DNA of 64,000 nucleotides, taken from Spongiibacter nanhainus (GTDB taxonomy: Bacteria > Pseudomonadota > Gammaproteobacteria > Pseudomonadales > Spongiibacteraceae). The notes beneath the pieces were generated by a model. The model was given only the letters and a program-made list of their open reading frames with translations, did no database searches and was not told the DNA's origin. The position numbers and the translations under genes are program-made. Within the stretch, counting starts at the first letter, position 1. Every line of letters begins with the position of its first letter. Shown here in pieces: positions 9,687 through 20,521 of this stretch. The DNA lies in NCBI RefSeq assembly GCF_016132545.1, contig NZ_CP066167.1, forward strand, positions 1,143,001 to 1,207,000, written 5' to 3'.

Positions 9687-9722
9687 CGCGTCAACGCCGA
9701 GAGACCCTATCGGAGCACAACC

Positions 9723-10376
9723 ATGAGCATCGAAAATGTGGATTTGTTTGACGGCTTGTCGCCTGACGAGATTCGTCTGCTGCGGGATACCAGCATTGTT
9801 AGAGAGTTCGCCAAGAACACTGTGCTGATTCACGAGGGGGACGTGGCAGATTCATTGTTTGTGGTAGAGTCCGGTCGGGTCAAAGTCTATTGTAGCGATA
9901 AGGGTGGCAAGGACTTTGTGTTGAACCTGCTGGAGGCGGGGGATTACTTCGGTGAGCTGGCACTGCTGGATGACGACCGGCGCTCGGCGTCAGTGCGGGC
10001 CATGGAGCCCACTACGGTGCGGATTATCTACAAAGAAGATTTCAAATCGATCCTGGATTTGCACCCCAATATCACCCGCATCCTCAATAAAAACCTGACT
10101 CGCCGCATTCGCAAGCTGACCAACGATGTCAAAAGCCTGGCCCTGCAGGATGTCTACGGCCGCGTGGTCAAAGTGTTGACCAACCTCGCGGAGCCGGAAG
10201 ACGAGGACGGCAGCATGCGTATCCAGGAAAAGCTCACCCAGCAGGAGATTGCCGATCGGGTTGGCTCATCCCGGGAGATGGTGGCGCGAATTCTTAAAGA
10301 CCTCACCATTGGCGAGTATATCGAGGTGGATGGCCGGCATATCGTAATCAAGAAGAAGCTGCCGGAAAGCTACTAG
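9723..10376 (+). CDS. Crp/Fnr-family transcriptional regulator
   Basis: 217 residues. The N-terminal cyclic-nucleotide-binding domain (about 5-120) has the jelly-roll motif FGELALLDDDRRSASVRA, close to the phosphate-binding cassette of Crp-type proteins. The C-terminal winged helix has LTQQEIADRVGSSREMVARIL (about 168-188). It lacks the cysteine cluster of FNR, having only one cysteine in the sensor domain, so an Fe-S oxygen sensor is unlikely. The ligand may be a cyclic nucleotide. It is monocistronic and convergent with xseA. Whether it is the main Crp of the cell cannot be decided here. Confidence 0.88.
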   Translation: MSIENVDLFDGLSPDEIRLLRDTSIVREFAKNTVLIHEGDVADSLFVVESGRVKVYCSDKGGKDFVLNLLEAGDYFGELALLDDDRRSASVRAMEPTTVRIIYKEDFKSILDLHPNITRILNKNLTRRIRKLTNDVKSLALQDVYGRVVKVLTNLAEPEDEDGSMRIQEKLTQQEIADRVGSSREMVARILKDLTIGEYIEVDGRHIVIKKKLPESY

Positions 10377-10401
10377 AACATCCGCTCGCTTCCCGCGGCA
10401 G

Positions 10402-11814
10402 CTATTGATCGGTGCCCGCAGACTTTTCTTTGTCGCCCTCAATACTGGCCACTTTCAGCCCTGCGCTGCCGCGTGCAAACCGGGCCTGCAGTGCTTGGCC
10501 GGTGCTGAGCGAGGCGGCATCCCGAATCACTTCTCCCTGTGCACCGGTGACGATACTGTAGCCCCGCTGCAGAGTTTGCTCGGGGCCCAAACTGCGCAGC
10601 CGTTGGCTGAGATAAACCAGGCGCTGCTGCTGGGTTTTTAGTGTGCTTTGACTGGCCCGTAGCAGGCGCTGCTCCAGTCCTGCCAGCTCGCTGTGCCGGC
10701 GCTGTAATTGATGTTGGGGGCTCAGCATCTGCAACTGTCGACTGGCCGCTTTGAGGCGCTGGCTGCGCTGACCCTGGCCCAGTCGCCAGTGGCGCTGTAG
10801 TCGCAGCTCCAGTTCATCCAAACGCTGGGCCTGCTCCTGCAAGCGCTGGCGGGGGTCTCGAAGCCGTTTGCGCAGCGCCGCCAATCGATCCCGATACTGT
10901 CCCAGCTGACGTTGCTGGGCGGCGGCCAAGCGGCCCCGGAGCAGATGCAGGCGCGACAGCAGCTGGCTCTGATCGGGGCTGAGCATTTCGGCAGCGGCGG
11001 AGGGTGTCGGCGCCCGAAGATCGGCGACAAAATCGGCAATACTGAAATCCACTTCGTGACCCACGGCGCTGACGGTGATCAGCTGGGATTGGTAAATGGC
11101 CTCAGCCACCTGCCGCTCATTAAAGGGCCATAAATCCTCCAATGAGCCACCGCCGCGGCTGAGCAGTAACACGTCGAAGTCCTGCTCGCCGCTCTCCACC
11201 AATGCATTGGCCTGACGCACTGCCTCGGCAATTTGACCCGCGGCCTGGTCGCCCTGGACCAGCACCGGCAGTACGGTAATTCGGGTGCCGGGCCAGCGGC
11301 GCTGTAACACGCTGCTAATGTCCTGCAGTGCCGCGCCGGTAGGCGAGGTGACCACGGCGATGTGGCGAATACGTTCCGGCAGGGGGCGCTTGCGATCGGT
11401 GTCAAACCAGCCGGCGGCCCGCAACTCCTCTTTCAAGGCTTCGAAGGCGGCCGCCAGTGCACCGGCACCAGCGGGTTGCAGGCTGTCTACGATCAGCTGA
11501 TAGTCGCCCCGGCCTTCGTAAAGGCTGACCTTGCCGCTGACCTGAACCTGTTGTCCCGGCTCGGGGTTAATTTTGCAAAGGCGGTTGCGGCCGCGAAAAA
11601 ACGCACAGCGAATCTGGGCACTGTCGTCTTTAAGGGTAAAGTACCAGTGGCCCGAGCTGGGGCGAGACAGGGTGGACAGCTCTCCCACCACCGTTACAGC
11701 GGGAAAACAGTCTTCAAGTAGCTGTTTAGCCAGGCGATTGAGTTGGCTGACACTGAGTTGGCTGGCACCGCTGTCGGCGGATAAGGCGGCAAATGGCGTT
11801 TGTTGTGGATTCAT
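10402..11814 (-). CDS. xseA: Exodeoxyribonuclease VII large subunit
   Basis: 470 residues. An N-terminal OB-fold (about 20-115, QLNRLAKQLLEDCFPAVTVVGEL) precedes the catalytic domain with HIAVVTSPTGAALQD and the LLSRGGGSLEDLWPFNE motif. A long Gln/Arg/Leu-rich coiled coil (about 290-400) follows. With XseB it degrades single-stranded DNA to oligonucleotides. xseB is not in the window. It is divergent from guaB with about 108 bases between starts, as in Pseudomonas. Confidence 0.95.
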   Translation of the reverse strand: MNPQQTPFAALSADSGASQLSVSQLNRLAKQLLEDCFPAVTVVGELSTLSRPSSGHWYFTLKDDSAQIRCAFFRGRNRLCKINPEPGQQVQVSGKVSLYEGRGDYQLIVDSLQPAGAGALAAAFEALKEELRAAGWFDTDRKRPLPERIRHIAVVTSPTGAALQDISSVLQRRWPGTRITVLPVLVQGDQAAGQIAEAVRQANALVESGEQDFDVLLLSRGGGSLEDLWPFNERQVAEAIYQSQLITVSAVGHEVDFSIADFVADLRAPTPSAAAEMLSPDQSQLLSRLHLLRGRLAAAQQRQLGQYRDRLAALRKRLRDPRQRLQEQAQRLDELELRLQRHWRLGQGQRSQRLKAASRQLQMLSPQHQLQRRHSELAGLEQRLLRASQSTLKTQQQRLVYLSQRLRSLGPEQTLQRGYSIVTGAQGEVIRDAASLSTGQALQARFARGSAGLKVASIEGDKEKSAGTDQ

Positions 11815-11901
11815 CGCCGGATTATATCAAGATATAGGGTTTCTCGGGTATGTGGCAGTTTACTCGGCGGGCCCCATCAATTAAAATTGCGAGGATTCTA
11901 G

Positions 11902-13389
<1,488 letters not shown>

Positions 13390-13430
13390 TAGCCGTTAAT
13401 GACTCTGCGGCAATAACCGATTGATCCCTG

Positions 13431-13464
13431 ACCGATGCCGATGCATCGGTCTTGTTGTTTTTAG
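13431..13464 (+). terminator. Hairpin with T-rich tail between guaB and guaA (terminator or attenuator)
   Basis: ACCGATGC (13431-13438), loop CGAT, GCATCGGT (13443-13450), then CTTGTTGTTTTTA. The perfect 8-bp stem and T-rich tail look like an intrinsic terminator. Because guaA follows within 12 bases, it would set partial read-through from guaB. Confidence 0.65.
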
Positions 13465-13475
13465 AGAGAGCGCCT

Positions 13476-15056
13476 GTGTCCACACCCGATATTCACGCCC
13501 ACCGCATCCTGATCCTCGATTTCGGTTCCCAGTACACCCAATTGATCGCCCGCCGTATCCGCGAGATCGGTGTGTATTGTGAAATCCGCGCCTTTGACAT
13601 CAGCGATGCCGACATCGATGAGTTTCGTCCTTCTGGGGTCGTATTGGCCGGTGGCCCCGAGTCAGTGACCGAAGCGGGCTCGCCCAGGGCACCGGAAAAG
13701 GTGTTTGCACTGGGCATTCCGGTGCTGGGTATCTGCTATGGCATGCAAACTATGGCGGAGCAAATGGGGGGCAAGGTCGAGGGCTCGCCCATTCACGAAT
13801 TTGGTTACGCCCAAATCCGTCTAGAGACCAACAGCCAGTTGACCGAGGATATCGCTGACCATATCGAGGCCGACGGCGTGCCGTTGCTGGATGTATGGAT
13901 GAGCCACGGCGACAAGGTGGTCAACCTGCCCGAGGGCTTTGAAGTGTTGGCGTCCACCGGCTCCTGTCCCATCGCCGCCATGCAGTGTGAAGAAAAGCGC
14001 TTTTACGGCCTGCAGTTTCACCCCGAGGTAACCCATACCCTGCAAGGCAAGCGCATCTTCGAGCACTTTGTGCACAAACTGTGCGGCTGTGAAGCACTGT
14101 GGACCCCGGCCAATATTATTCAGGACGCGATCGAGCGTGTTCGGGAACAAGTCGGTGACCAGAAGGTACTGTTGGGCTTGTCCGGCGGGGTCGACAGCTC
14201 TGTGGTGGCAGCCATGCTGCACAAGGCCATCGGCGATCAGCTGACCTGTGTTTTTGTCGATAACGGCCTGCTGCGCAAGCAGGAGGGCGATCAGGTGATG
14301 GACATGTTCGGCAAGAACATGGGCGTTAAAGTCATTCGTGTCGACGCCGAGGACGACTTCCTCAGCAAACTCAATGGGGTTGAGGACCCGGAAGCCAAGC
14401 GCAAAATCATCGGCAACACCTTTATCGATGTATTCGATGCTGAGGCCACCAAACTGAAAGACGTCAACTTCCTTGCTCAGGGCACCATTTACCCCGACGT
14501 GATCGAATCCGCCGCCGCCAAAACCGGCAAGGCCCATGTGATCAAATCCCACCACAACGTCGGTGGATTGCCGGAAGAAATGGCAATGGAGCTGGTTGAG
14601 CCGCTGCGGGAACTGTTTAAAGACGAAGTCCGCAAAATCGGTTTGGAACTGGGCCTGCCCTACGACATGGTATATCGCCACCCCTTCCCCGGGCCGGGGC
14701 TGGGTGTGCGCATCCTCGGTGAGGTGAAAAAAGAGTACGCCGACATCCTCCGGGAGGCTGATGCGATCTTTATCGAAGAGCTACACAAAGCCGATTGGTA
14801 CCACAAAACCAGCCAGGCTTTTGCAGTATTTCTGCCGGTCAAGTCAGTCGGTGTAGTGGGGGATGCCCGCCGTTATGAGTACGTGATTGCACTGCGCGCG
14901 GTAGAGACCATCGACTTTATGACCGCCCGCTGGGCCCATTTGCCATACGAGTTACTTGAGACGGTCTCCAACCGGATTATCAATGAGATCACCCACGTCT
15001 CCAGGGTAACTTATGACGTGTCCAGTAAGCCGCCTGCGACGATTGAGTGGGAGTGA
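13476..15056 (+). CDS. guaA: GMP synthase (glutamine-hydrolysing)
   Basis: 526 residues from the GTG at 13476, preceded by AGAGAGAG. A TTG 24 bases upstream is less likely, since it lies in the hairpin tail. The class I glutamine amidotransferase domain has nucleophile C87 in GICYGMQ and QFHPEV. The ATP-pyrophosphatase domain has [13 protein letters not shown]. The C-terminal dimerisation domain ends PPATIEWE, the typical GuaA end. It converts XMP to GMP. Confidence 0.97.
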   Translation: MSTPDIHAHRILILDFGSQYTQLIARRIREIGVYCEIRAFDISDADIDEFRPSGVVLAGGPESVTEAGSPRAPEKVFALGIPVLGICYGMQTMAEQMGGKVEGSPIHEFGYAQIRLETNSQLTEDIADHIEADGVPLLDVWMSHGDKVVNLPEGFEVLASTGSCPIAAMQCEEKRFYGLQFHPEVTHTLQGKRIFEHFVHKLCGCEALWTPANIIQDAIERVREQVGDQKVLLGLSGGVDSSVVAAMLHKAIGDQLTCVFVDNGLLRKQEGDQVMDMFGKNMGVKVIRVDAEDDFLSKLNGVEDPEAKRKIIGNTFIDVFDAEATKLKDVNFLAQGTIYPDVIESAAAKTGKAHVIKSHHNVGGLPEEMAMELVEPLRELFKDEVRKIGLELGLPYDMVYRHPFPGPGLGVRILGEVKKEYADILREADAIFIEELHKADWYHKTSQAFAVFLPVKSVGVVGDARRYEYVIALRAVETIDFMTARWAHLPYELLETVSNRIINEITHVSRVTYDVSSKPPATIEWE

Positions 15057-15106
15057 TAGCCAGTCGTGGATGGTTGGCTATCGCCTTGCTCCACCCAACT
15101 CAATCC

Positions 15107-17557
15107 CTATTCAGACAGATTCAACGTTTCAACGGTATCTGCTGCAATATCCGTTTCCAAATAGGGAAGTTTGATCCACTGTTTGGCCGAGTAGGCTTCG
15201 GTCATGTTCTTATAATAAGGCGAGGCCGGATCACTGGACTGTGAATAGGTGACGAAGCCTTCTGCAACGGGGTTGCCATTCTCATCCCAAGTAACGGCCT
15301 GAATGTAGCTGTTGCCATAGGTGATGTTGTAACCGTCTTCTTCCAGCCCGCCGTTGCGGGCATTGGCGATGGTGAATGAGCCTTCAAAGCCTTCTCCGCC
15401 AAAGATAGGGATAATGCTGTCGTGCACACCCGAGTGCTGAATCTGTCCCATGGGCGTGTCGAGTTCAAAGGGTGAGTCCAGTACGGCCTGAATGCCATCG
15501 GCAAAAGCGCTGGCCACGATAGGGTTGAGGACGTTCAGACTGGCAGGCGTGTTGACTGGGTCGGCAGCGGAAAAGGGCGTCAGCCAGCGGAGGTCGTCCG
15601 CCGGGGTGGCGATGGGAAGAGGACCAGCAATGCGGCGCCAAAATTCACGCCAGATATGTCCGCCGACCGATTCAAGATTGTTCTTACCATCCCAGGAGGC
15701 CAGTACTGCGCAGGCCTCGCTGGTGTCTACCAATGCACCGCCGGAGCTTGGCAGTGGTAGCGGCAAGGCGCAATAGCTGTCCAGCACTGACTGGCGTCCG
15801 AGCTGTTCAGACAGGACGGTGCTTTCCAGTGTGATTTCTTGCAGCGAATCCAGATCGAAGCGGTTACCCGGCCGGCCATCGCTGCCATCCAGACGCTGGA
15901 TGACTTGCTGCATGCAAAGGCGGGTACGCAGGGTGCGTTCGCTATCCTCGTCACCAATAATGGCGGCAAAGCCGGTCAGCGGCTCGGCCGGGTTGCTGAG
16001 CCAGTAGCTGTCATTGCAATTGTGAACCCAGTCGTTACGGGTGATTTTGGGCAAGTTGGCTGGTCCGAATATACCGGGCCGAGGGGCGTCGTCATCGCTG
16101 TCCCATTCGCAAGCTGAACGCGAACCATCCAGGATCGGCAGACCCGGCATCAGCTGATCCAGTGCCGTTTGCAATGGCAGTGCGCCACAAGTTTGTACCT
16201 TGGCGTCTGGGACATTTGGTACGACGGTGACGTCACCGTAATAGGCCGGTTTACCGGGGCCGGTGGCGGCGGTGTTGACCCAAGGTACACCCAGAACGCT
16301 ACCGTGCAAGGCGACAAACTCCTCGAAACTCTGTGCGCGGTTCCACCGAAAAAACTGGTTCATAAGACTGTCGTTTTCCGCATTGGCGTCGCGCAGCGTA
16401 TAGGCCTTGACGGGCGACCACTCAAGCACCGGTACGCCGGAAACAGCCAGTTCCAGCATCGGTCCATAGTGTGACCGATACAGAGTTCGAGTTTCAGTGG
16501 TGAGACTACCGTCTCCTTCCAAAATATCGATTGAGACCTCACTCGCCTCCATATCCCGCATTTCGCCGTCATAGAGATACTGGGTGGGATCCACCGGGTT
16601 CAATGTCAGTTCGTAAAATGTGAAGCGGTAGGCTGTGGAGACGGTGTGACTCCAGGCGACATGCTCGTTGAAACCGATCAGTACTGCCGGTACGCCATAA
16701 AGGGATGCGCCCATGATCTCGGCATCGGGCAATTCCAGGTGCGTCAAATAGAGCCGCTCGGTACCTGTCCAGGGAAAGTGTGGATTGCCAAACAGCATGG
16801 ATTCCCCGGCGACGGCATCGGGCCCCAGTGCGTACATATTACTACCGATGGGTAATCCATCGGATAAGGGCAGGGCGCCAGGGTCCAGAGCGAGAATGTC
16901 ATCGAGTTCAACAGGTAGAGGAAGGTTGTCTGGTCCCGGAGGTTTGGCTTGTGAGACTTCGTTGACAAAGACAGAAGAGCTGGCCAGCAAAGTCAGTCTG
17001 AAGTATCGGCGGTACATGTCGTCCACCGTGATTTCGGTAATCCAAGCCTCATCGCGGCAGGCCAGGTGACGGCCTGGGTGGTCGCCAGCCTTAAGCTCAT
17101 TGACATAGCGATTGTAGCCGGCCACAAAGCCACGGGTGGCGTCGATTGCCTCCTGATCACTGTTTTTTAGTGGCGCGATGGCCTCATCGGTGGCGGTGAA
17201 TTTCCAGAAGAAGTCCGAGTCTACATTGTTGGCCGTAGAGCCGTTGGCCACGATGGTATAGGTGCCGTCGCGTCCCAGGTACCTGGCGCGTTCGCCGCGA
17301 ATGGTTAACAGATCTTCTGCCAGTACGCAGAGGTTATCTTGTGCATGCACATAGCCGTAGCCATAGCCCATATTGGCGTAATTGCTGGCTTTGATATGGG
17401 GAATACCAAAGGACGTGCGGCGCACCTCGACGTTGTATTGGGGGCTATTGCCGTCACCATTATCACTGTTGTCTGAGCGGCCAGAGCTATTTCCGCCGCC
17501 ACATGCCGTCAGTATGACGAGGCTGATCCCAGCCATGACTAGTCCGAAAGCACGCAT
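15107..17557 (-). CDS. Lipoprotein penicillin/acyl-homoserine-lactone acylase family (Ntn-hydrolase)
   Basis: 816 residues. The N-terminus is a lipoprotein signal with lipobox LTAC (lipidation at C19), then a Gly/Ser/Asp-rich linker. An alpha-like chain (about 40-235) precedes GSNMYALGP; S239 would be the N-terminal nucleophile freed by autocleavage after G238, as in PvdQ/QuiP and aculeacin acylase. GNPHFPW and the FNEHVAWSHTVSTA segment are typical of the beta chain. It should cleave an amide and release an amine from an N-acyl substrate at the cell envelope. The substrate is not predictable. A good Shine-Dalgarno (AGGGGAG) precedes the ATG. It is 236 bases beyond the BCCT gene and may have its own promoter. 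Confidence 0.85.
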   Translation of the reverse strand: MRAFGLVMAGISLVILTACGGGNSSGRSDNSDNGDGNSPQYNVEVRRTSFGIPHIKASNYANMGYGYGYVHAQDNLCVLAEDLLTIRGERARYLGRDGTYTIVANGSTANNVDSDFFWKFTATDEAIAPLKNSDQEAIDATRGFVAGYNRYVNELKAGDHPGRHLACRDEAWITEITVDDMYRRYFRLTLLASSSVFVNEVSQAKPPGPDNLPLPVELDDILALDPGALPLSDGLPIGSNMYALGPDAVAGESMLFGNPHFPWTGTERLYLTHLELPDAEIMGASLYGVPAVLIGFNEHVAWSHTVSTAYRFTFYELTLNPVDPTQYLYDGEMRDMEASEVSIDILEGDGSLTTETRTLYRSHYGPMLELAVSGVPVLEWSPVKAYTLRDANAENDSLMNQFFRWNRAQSFEEFVALHGSVLGVPWVNTAATGPGKPAYYGDVTVVPNVPDAKVQTCGALPLQTALDQLMPGLPILDGSRSACEWDSDDDAPRPGIFGPANLPKITRNDWVHNCNDSYWLSNPAEPLTGFAAIIGDEDSERTLRTRLCMQQVIQRLDGSDGRPGNRFDLDSLQEITLESTVLSEQLGRQSVLDSYCALPLPLPSSGGALVDTSEACAVLASWDGKNNLESVGGHIWREFWRRIAGPLPIATPADDLRWLTPFSAADPVNTPASLNVLNPIVASAFADGIQAVLDSPFELDTPMGQIQHSGVHDSIIPIFGGEGFEGSFTIANARNGGLEEDGYNITYGNSYIQAVTWDENGNPVAEGFVTYSQSSDPASPYYKNMTEAYSAKQWIKLPYLETDIAADTVETLNLSE

Positions 17558-17793
17558 ACATATGTCTCCCCTGCATAATTAATATAGTTATCTTATAAGT
17601 ATAGCTCAGAGGGTCGGATTCCGCTTCCGCGATATCACCCAGTACTTCTAAGCTACTGGCCTGCTGGGAGGGTTAGAGTGGCACTGTGGACGCTTTTGGC
17701 ATTGTTTTAGAAGACACGGCTTGGGCTTATATATTGTTGACGAAGTCACTTAGTGGGTGCTTGGGTTGAGGAATGAAACCCAACCCCAATCGG

Positions 17794-19395
17794 TTAATTC
17801 TGCGAGGCTACAGCAGCCATAAGTTGCCGCTCGTGCTGAAGCCCTTTGTATAAATTGACGCAGATGAACAGCAATATCAGGGTAAAAGGCAAGCCAGCTG
17901 CGATGGTGCCGGCTTGAAGTGCATCCAGTGCCTGTGTTCCGCCGATGTATAGTAGTACCGAGGCGATTAACCCCTCTATCGCGGCCCAGAAAATACGCTG
18001 TGGTATCGGTGCGTCCAATTTGCCGCCCGAGGTGATGGAGTCAATCACCAATGATCCAGAGTCGGAAGAGGTGATGAAGAACACCAGCACCAGGAAAATA
18101 CCAAAGGTAGAGATGACGTCAGTCCAGGGCAGTTGCTCCAAAAGGTAAAACATCGACAGGGCGATGTTATCTAAACCGTTCGCCAGTTGCCCCACACCAT
18201 TTTGCGATTGCTCCAGTGCGCCGCCGCCAAAAACACCCATCCAAAGCAGTGTGACGGTAGTGGGAATAAGTATGACAGCACCCAGGAATTCTCTGACCGT
18301 ACGGCCGCGGGATATTCGCGCAATGAACATGCCGACAAAAGGCGACCAGGCTACCCACCAGGCCCAGTAGAATACCGACCACGCATGTAACCAGTCCTCG
18401 TCGTCTCGACCGACCCAGTTACTCAGTTCAAAGAAATAACCGGCGTAGGATTTACCGGTATTGACCACCCAGCCCATCAAGCTCAGTGTTGGCCCCGCCA
18501 GTAAAACAAAGATGAAAAGCAGAGCGGCGATTGCCATATTGACGTTACTAAGTACTTTCACGCCGCCGTGGAGCCCCCGCGCTACTGATGCAATGGCAAT
18601 TAAAGTGATGCCTGCAATGATGCTTATTTGCAGGGGAATGGTGTCTTCCAGGCCAAATACAAACTCCAGGCCTGCGCTAGCTTGCTTTGCGCCAAGGCCC
18701 AGAGAGGTGGCCAGTCCAAATAGGGTTGCCAATACGGCGAGGGTGTCGATGATATGGCCGGCCCATCCCCAGGTTCGCTCGCCAAGAATGGGGTAGAAGG
18801 CCGAGCGCAGGGTCAGCGGCAGATTTTTGTTGAAGCAGAAAAACGCCAGCGACAGACCGACAACGGCGTAGATTGCCCAGGCATGGAGGCCCCAGTGGTA
18901 CATAGTGGCCGCCAAGGCCAGGTCCGCAGCGGTGTCGGTATTGGCCTCGACGTTAAACGGGGTGCCGTACCAATCGCTGTAGTAGGCAATCGGCTCTGCA
19001 ACACTCCAAAACATCAGGCCAATGCCCATCCCAGAAGCGAATAACATGGCCGCCCAGGACAACCCCGAAAAGTCAGGTGTGGCCTCGTCGCCGCCCAGGC
19101 GTATCTTGCCCATCGGCGACAACGCCAGTGCCAGACAGAAAAGGATGAACACGTTGCTGCTGGCCATGAACAGCCAGTCAAAGGTCTCGATAGCCCAGCC
19201 CTTAGCGCCGCTCAGCAAGGTCATTGCCTGCTCTGGCATAAGTAAGGTTGTGCCGACAAACGCAAATATAAACAGCTCACTAATGAAGAACACTGGGTTG
19301 TGGAGGTCAAAGCCAAAAGCTTGAATGTTGTCCTGGCCCACTACATAGTCTGTGGCGTAGTGATTGCTGACTCGTTTGCCTTGAGTGTCCGTCAT
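17794..19395 (-). CDS. BCCT-family transporter (betaine/carnitine/choline; possible DMSP carrier)
   Basis: 533 residues with about 12 hydrophobic segments. Family signatures are GMGIGLMFWSVAEP, WAIYAVVGLSLAFF and the Trp-rich YWAWWVAWSPFVGMF segment followed by RISRGRTVREF. BCCT carriers move quaternary ammonium or sulfonium zwitterions across the inner membrane with Na+ or H+. The gene lies 117 bases after the methyltransferase on the same strand. The neighbours point to a sulfonium osmolyte such as DMSP as cargo; choline or glycine betaine remain possible. No long C-terminal osmosensory tail is seen. Confidence 0.92.
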   Translation of the reverse strand: MTDTQGKRVSNHYATDYVVGQDNIQAFGFDLHNPVFFISELFIFAFVGTTLLMPEQAMTLLSGAKGWAIETFDWLFMASSNVFILFCLALALSPMGKIRLGGDEATPDFSGLSWAAMLFASGMGIGLMFWSVAEPIAYYSDWYGTPFNVEANTDTAADLALAATMYHWGLHAWAIYAVVGLSLAFFCFNKNLPLTLRSAFYPILGERTWGWAGHIIDTLAVLATLFGLATSLGLGAKQASAGLEFVFGLEDTIPLQISIIAGITLIAIASVARGLHGGVKVLSNVNMAIAALLFIFVLLAGPTLSLMGWVVNTGKSYAGYFFELSNWVGRDDEDWLHAWSVFYWAWWVAWSPFVGMFIARISRGRTVREFLGAVILIPTTVTLLWMGVFGGGALEQSQNGVGQLANGLDNIALSMFYLLEQLPWTDVISTFGIFLVLVFFITSSDSGSLVIDSITSGGKLDAPIPQRIFWAAIEGLIASVLLYIGGTQALDALQAGTIAAGLPFTLILLFICVNLYKGLQHERQLMAAVASQN

Positions 19396-19512
19396 AGTGT
19401 GACCGATGGGGGATAGTGGAGGGGGCTGCCCACACCCGCGATAGAGCGAGTGGGGCAGTGGAGGAAGTGAATACTTACCTCTGCGTTGGGGGCTAACTCA
19501 CAGCGAGCAGGG

Positions 19513-20442
19513 TCAGGCTGATATTGGCTTGCCGTGGATAACGCAGACTTCGTGGTAAAGCGGGGCCTCCGGATTCTCGGTAATCAGTGCTTGTGCCTGA
19601 CAGGCCGAAAGAGGCTGAGTGGCGGCTTTGTCAGCGTAAAAATGGCACTTAAATTCGCTATTTAAGGTGGTGCCTTGAAGGGTTTTTTCCAGGGCAATAA
19701 AGAATGAAATGTCGGTGCCGCTGTGCTGCTCTACAATTTGCGAGCTAATTTTTTCTGGCTCAAAACCGTTGGCTTTAAAACAATCAAAAATAATATCTGA
19801 GCCGATGCGGCAACCGAAGTTCATCACCACTTCTGCGTGAGGGGCGTGTTCGCGCACCCGCTGTAGTAAGGCCTCGTTCAAACCCAAGCCAACGGAGTTG
19901 AAGGGGTACTCATCGAACGCTGTCCAGGGGTAATAGTGGGCTATATGATCGTCGGCGACATTATCCGCGCCCTCTGCAAGGGGGACCTGCAGGCGCTCGC
20001 GAAATGTGGAAATGCCGGGGTCGCCGGGCTCACCGACTTGGGGCAAAGAGCCGATAACGACATCGGCCTCGGCCACCAGTGCCCTGGCTTCATCGGTGTC
20101 GATAAGGCTTACCGGGCCGCGAACAGGGTTAAAACGGTGGGCGAAGTCCGGCGCTAAAGAGCGGACATTTGATTCGGCCAATTCAATGAGCCGGGGGTCG
20201 AGGTCGCTGCCGGAGACTTCGTCGGCGCCGCAAACCGTCAATAAAAAGGCGGCATTGATGCCGGTGCCGATACCTACTTCGTAGGCCGTTTTTCCCTGGA
20301 GATTTGCCGCTTTAAGCCCTTTTTGAAAGGTGTCAGTCCACGGGTCTTCCGGATCGAAGGCAAAGCTGGGAACTTCCGGTGAAACCGGCTCATTCTTGGG
20401 AGGGGAGCTAGGCTGTGTTTCAAGGGTGTCTTTAGTCAGCAT
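19513..20442 (-). CDS. mmtN: Methionine S-methyltransferase, MmtN/plant-MMT N-domain type
   Basis: 309 residues. The ATG at 20442 is preferred because AAGGAA lies 9 bases upstream; an ATG 24 bases earlier has no good site. The class I SAM fold has motif I YEVGIGTGIN (54-63) after PEDPWTDTF, an acidic SGSDLDPR loop, GSLPQV (121-126), VGLGLNEALL and GTDISFFIALEK (222-233). A C-terminal tail has QPLSACQAQAL (257-267). These blocks align in order with plant methionine S-methyltransferase (EDWSFTF, ELGCGNGW, GCIPQI, FGLGL, ADTDIS, QPICARTAWAYL). Predicted reaction: Met plus SAM to S-methylmethionine. It sits between a PLP decarboxylase and a BCCT carrier. Confidence 0.78.
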   Translation of the reverse strand: MLTKDTLETQPSSPPKNEPVSPEVPSFAFDPEDPWTDTFQKGLKAANLQGKTAYEVGIGTGINAAFLLTVCGADEVSGSDLDPRLIELAESNVRSLAPDFAHRFNPVRGPVSLIDTDEARALVAEADVVIGSLPQVGEPGDPGISTFRERLQVPLAEGADNVADDHIAHYYPWTAFDEYPFNSVGLGLNEALLQRVREHAPHAEVVMNFGCRIGSDIIFDCFKANGFEPEKISSQIVEQHSGTDISFFIALEKTLQGTTLNSEFKCHFYADKAATQPLSACQAQALITENPEAPLYHEVCVIHGKPISA

Positions 20443-20521
20443 CGTGTCTCGTTCCTTAACGGCCATCTGGAACGGCCAGTGATTAGAATGGATCTAGCAA
20501 GCAAGCTTTGTTCTGAGGGTT

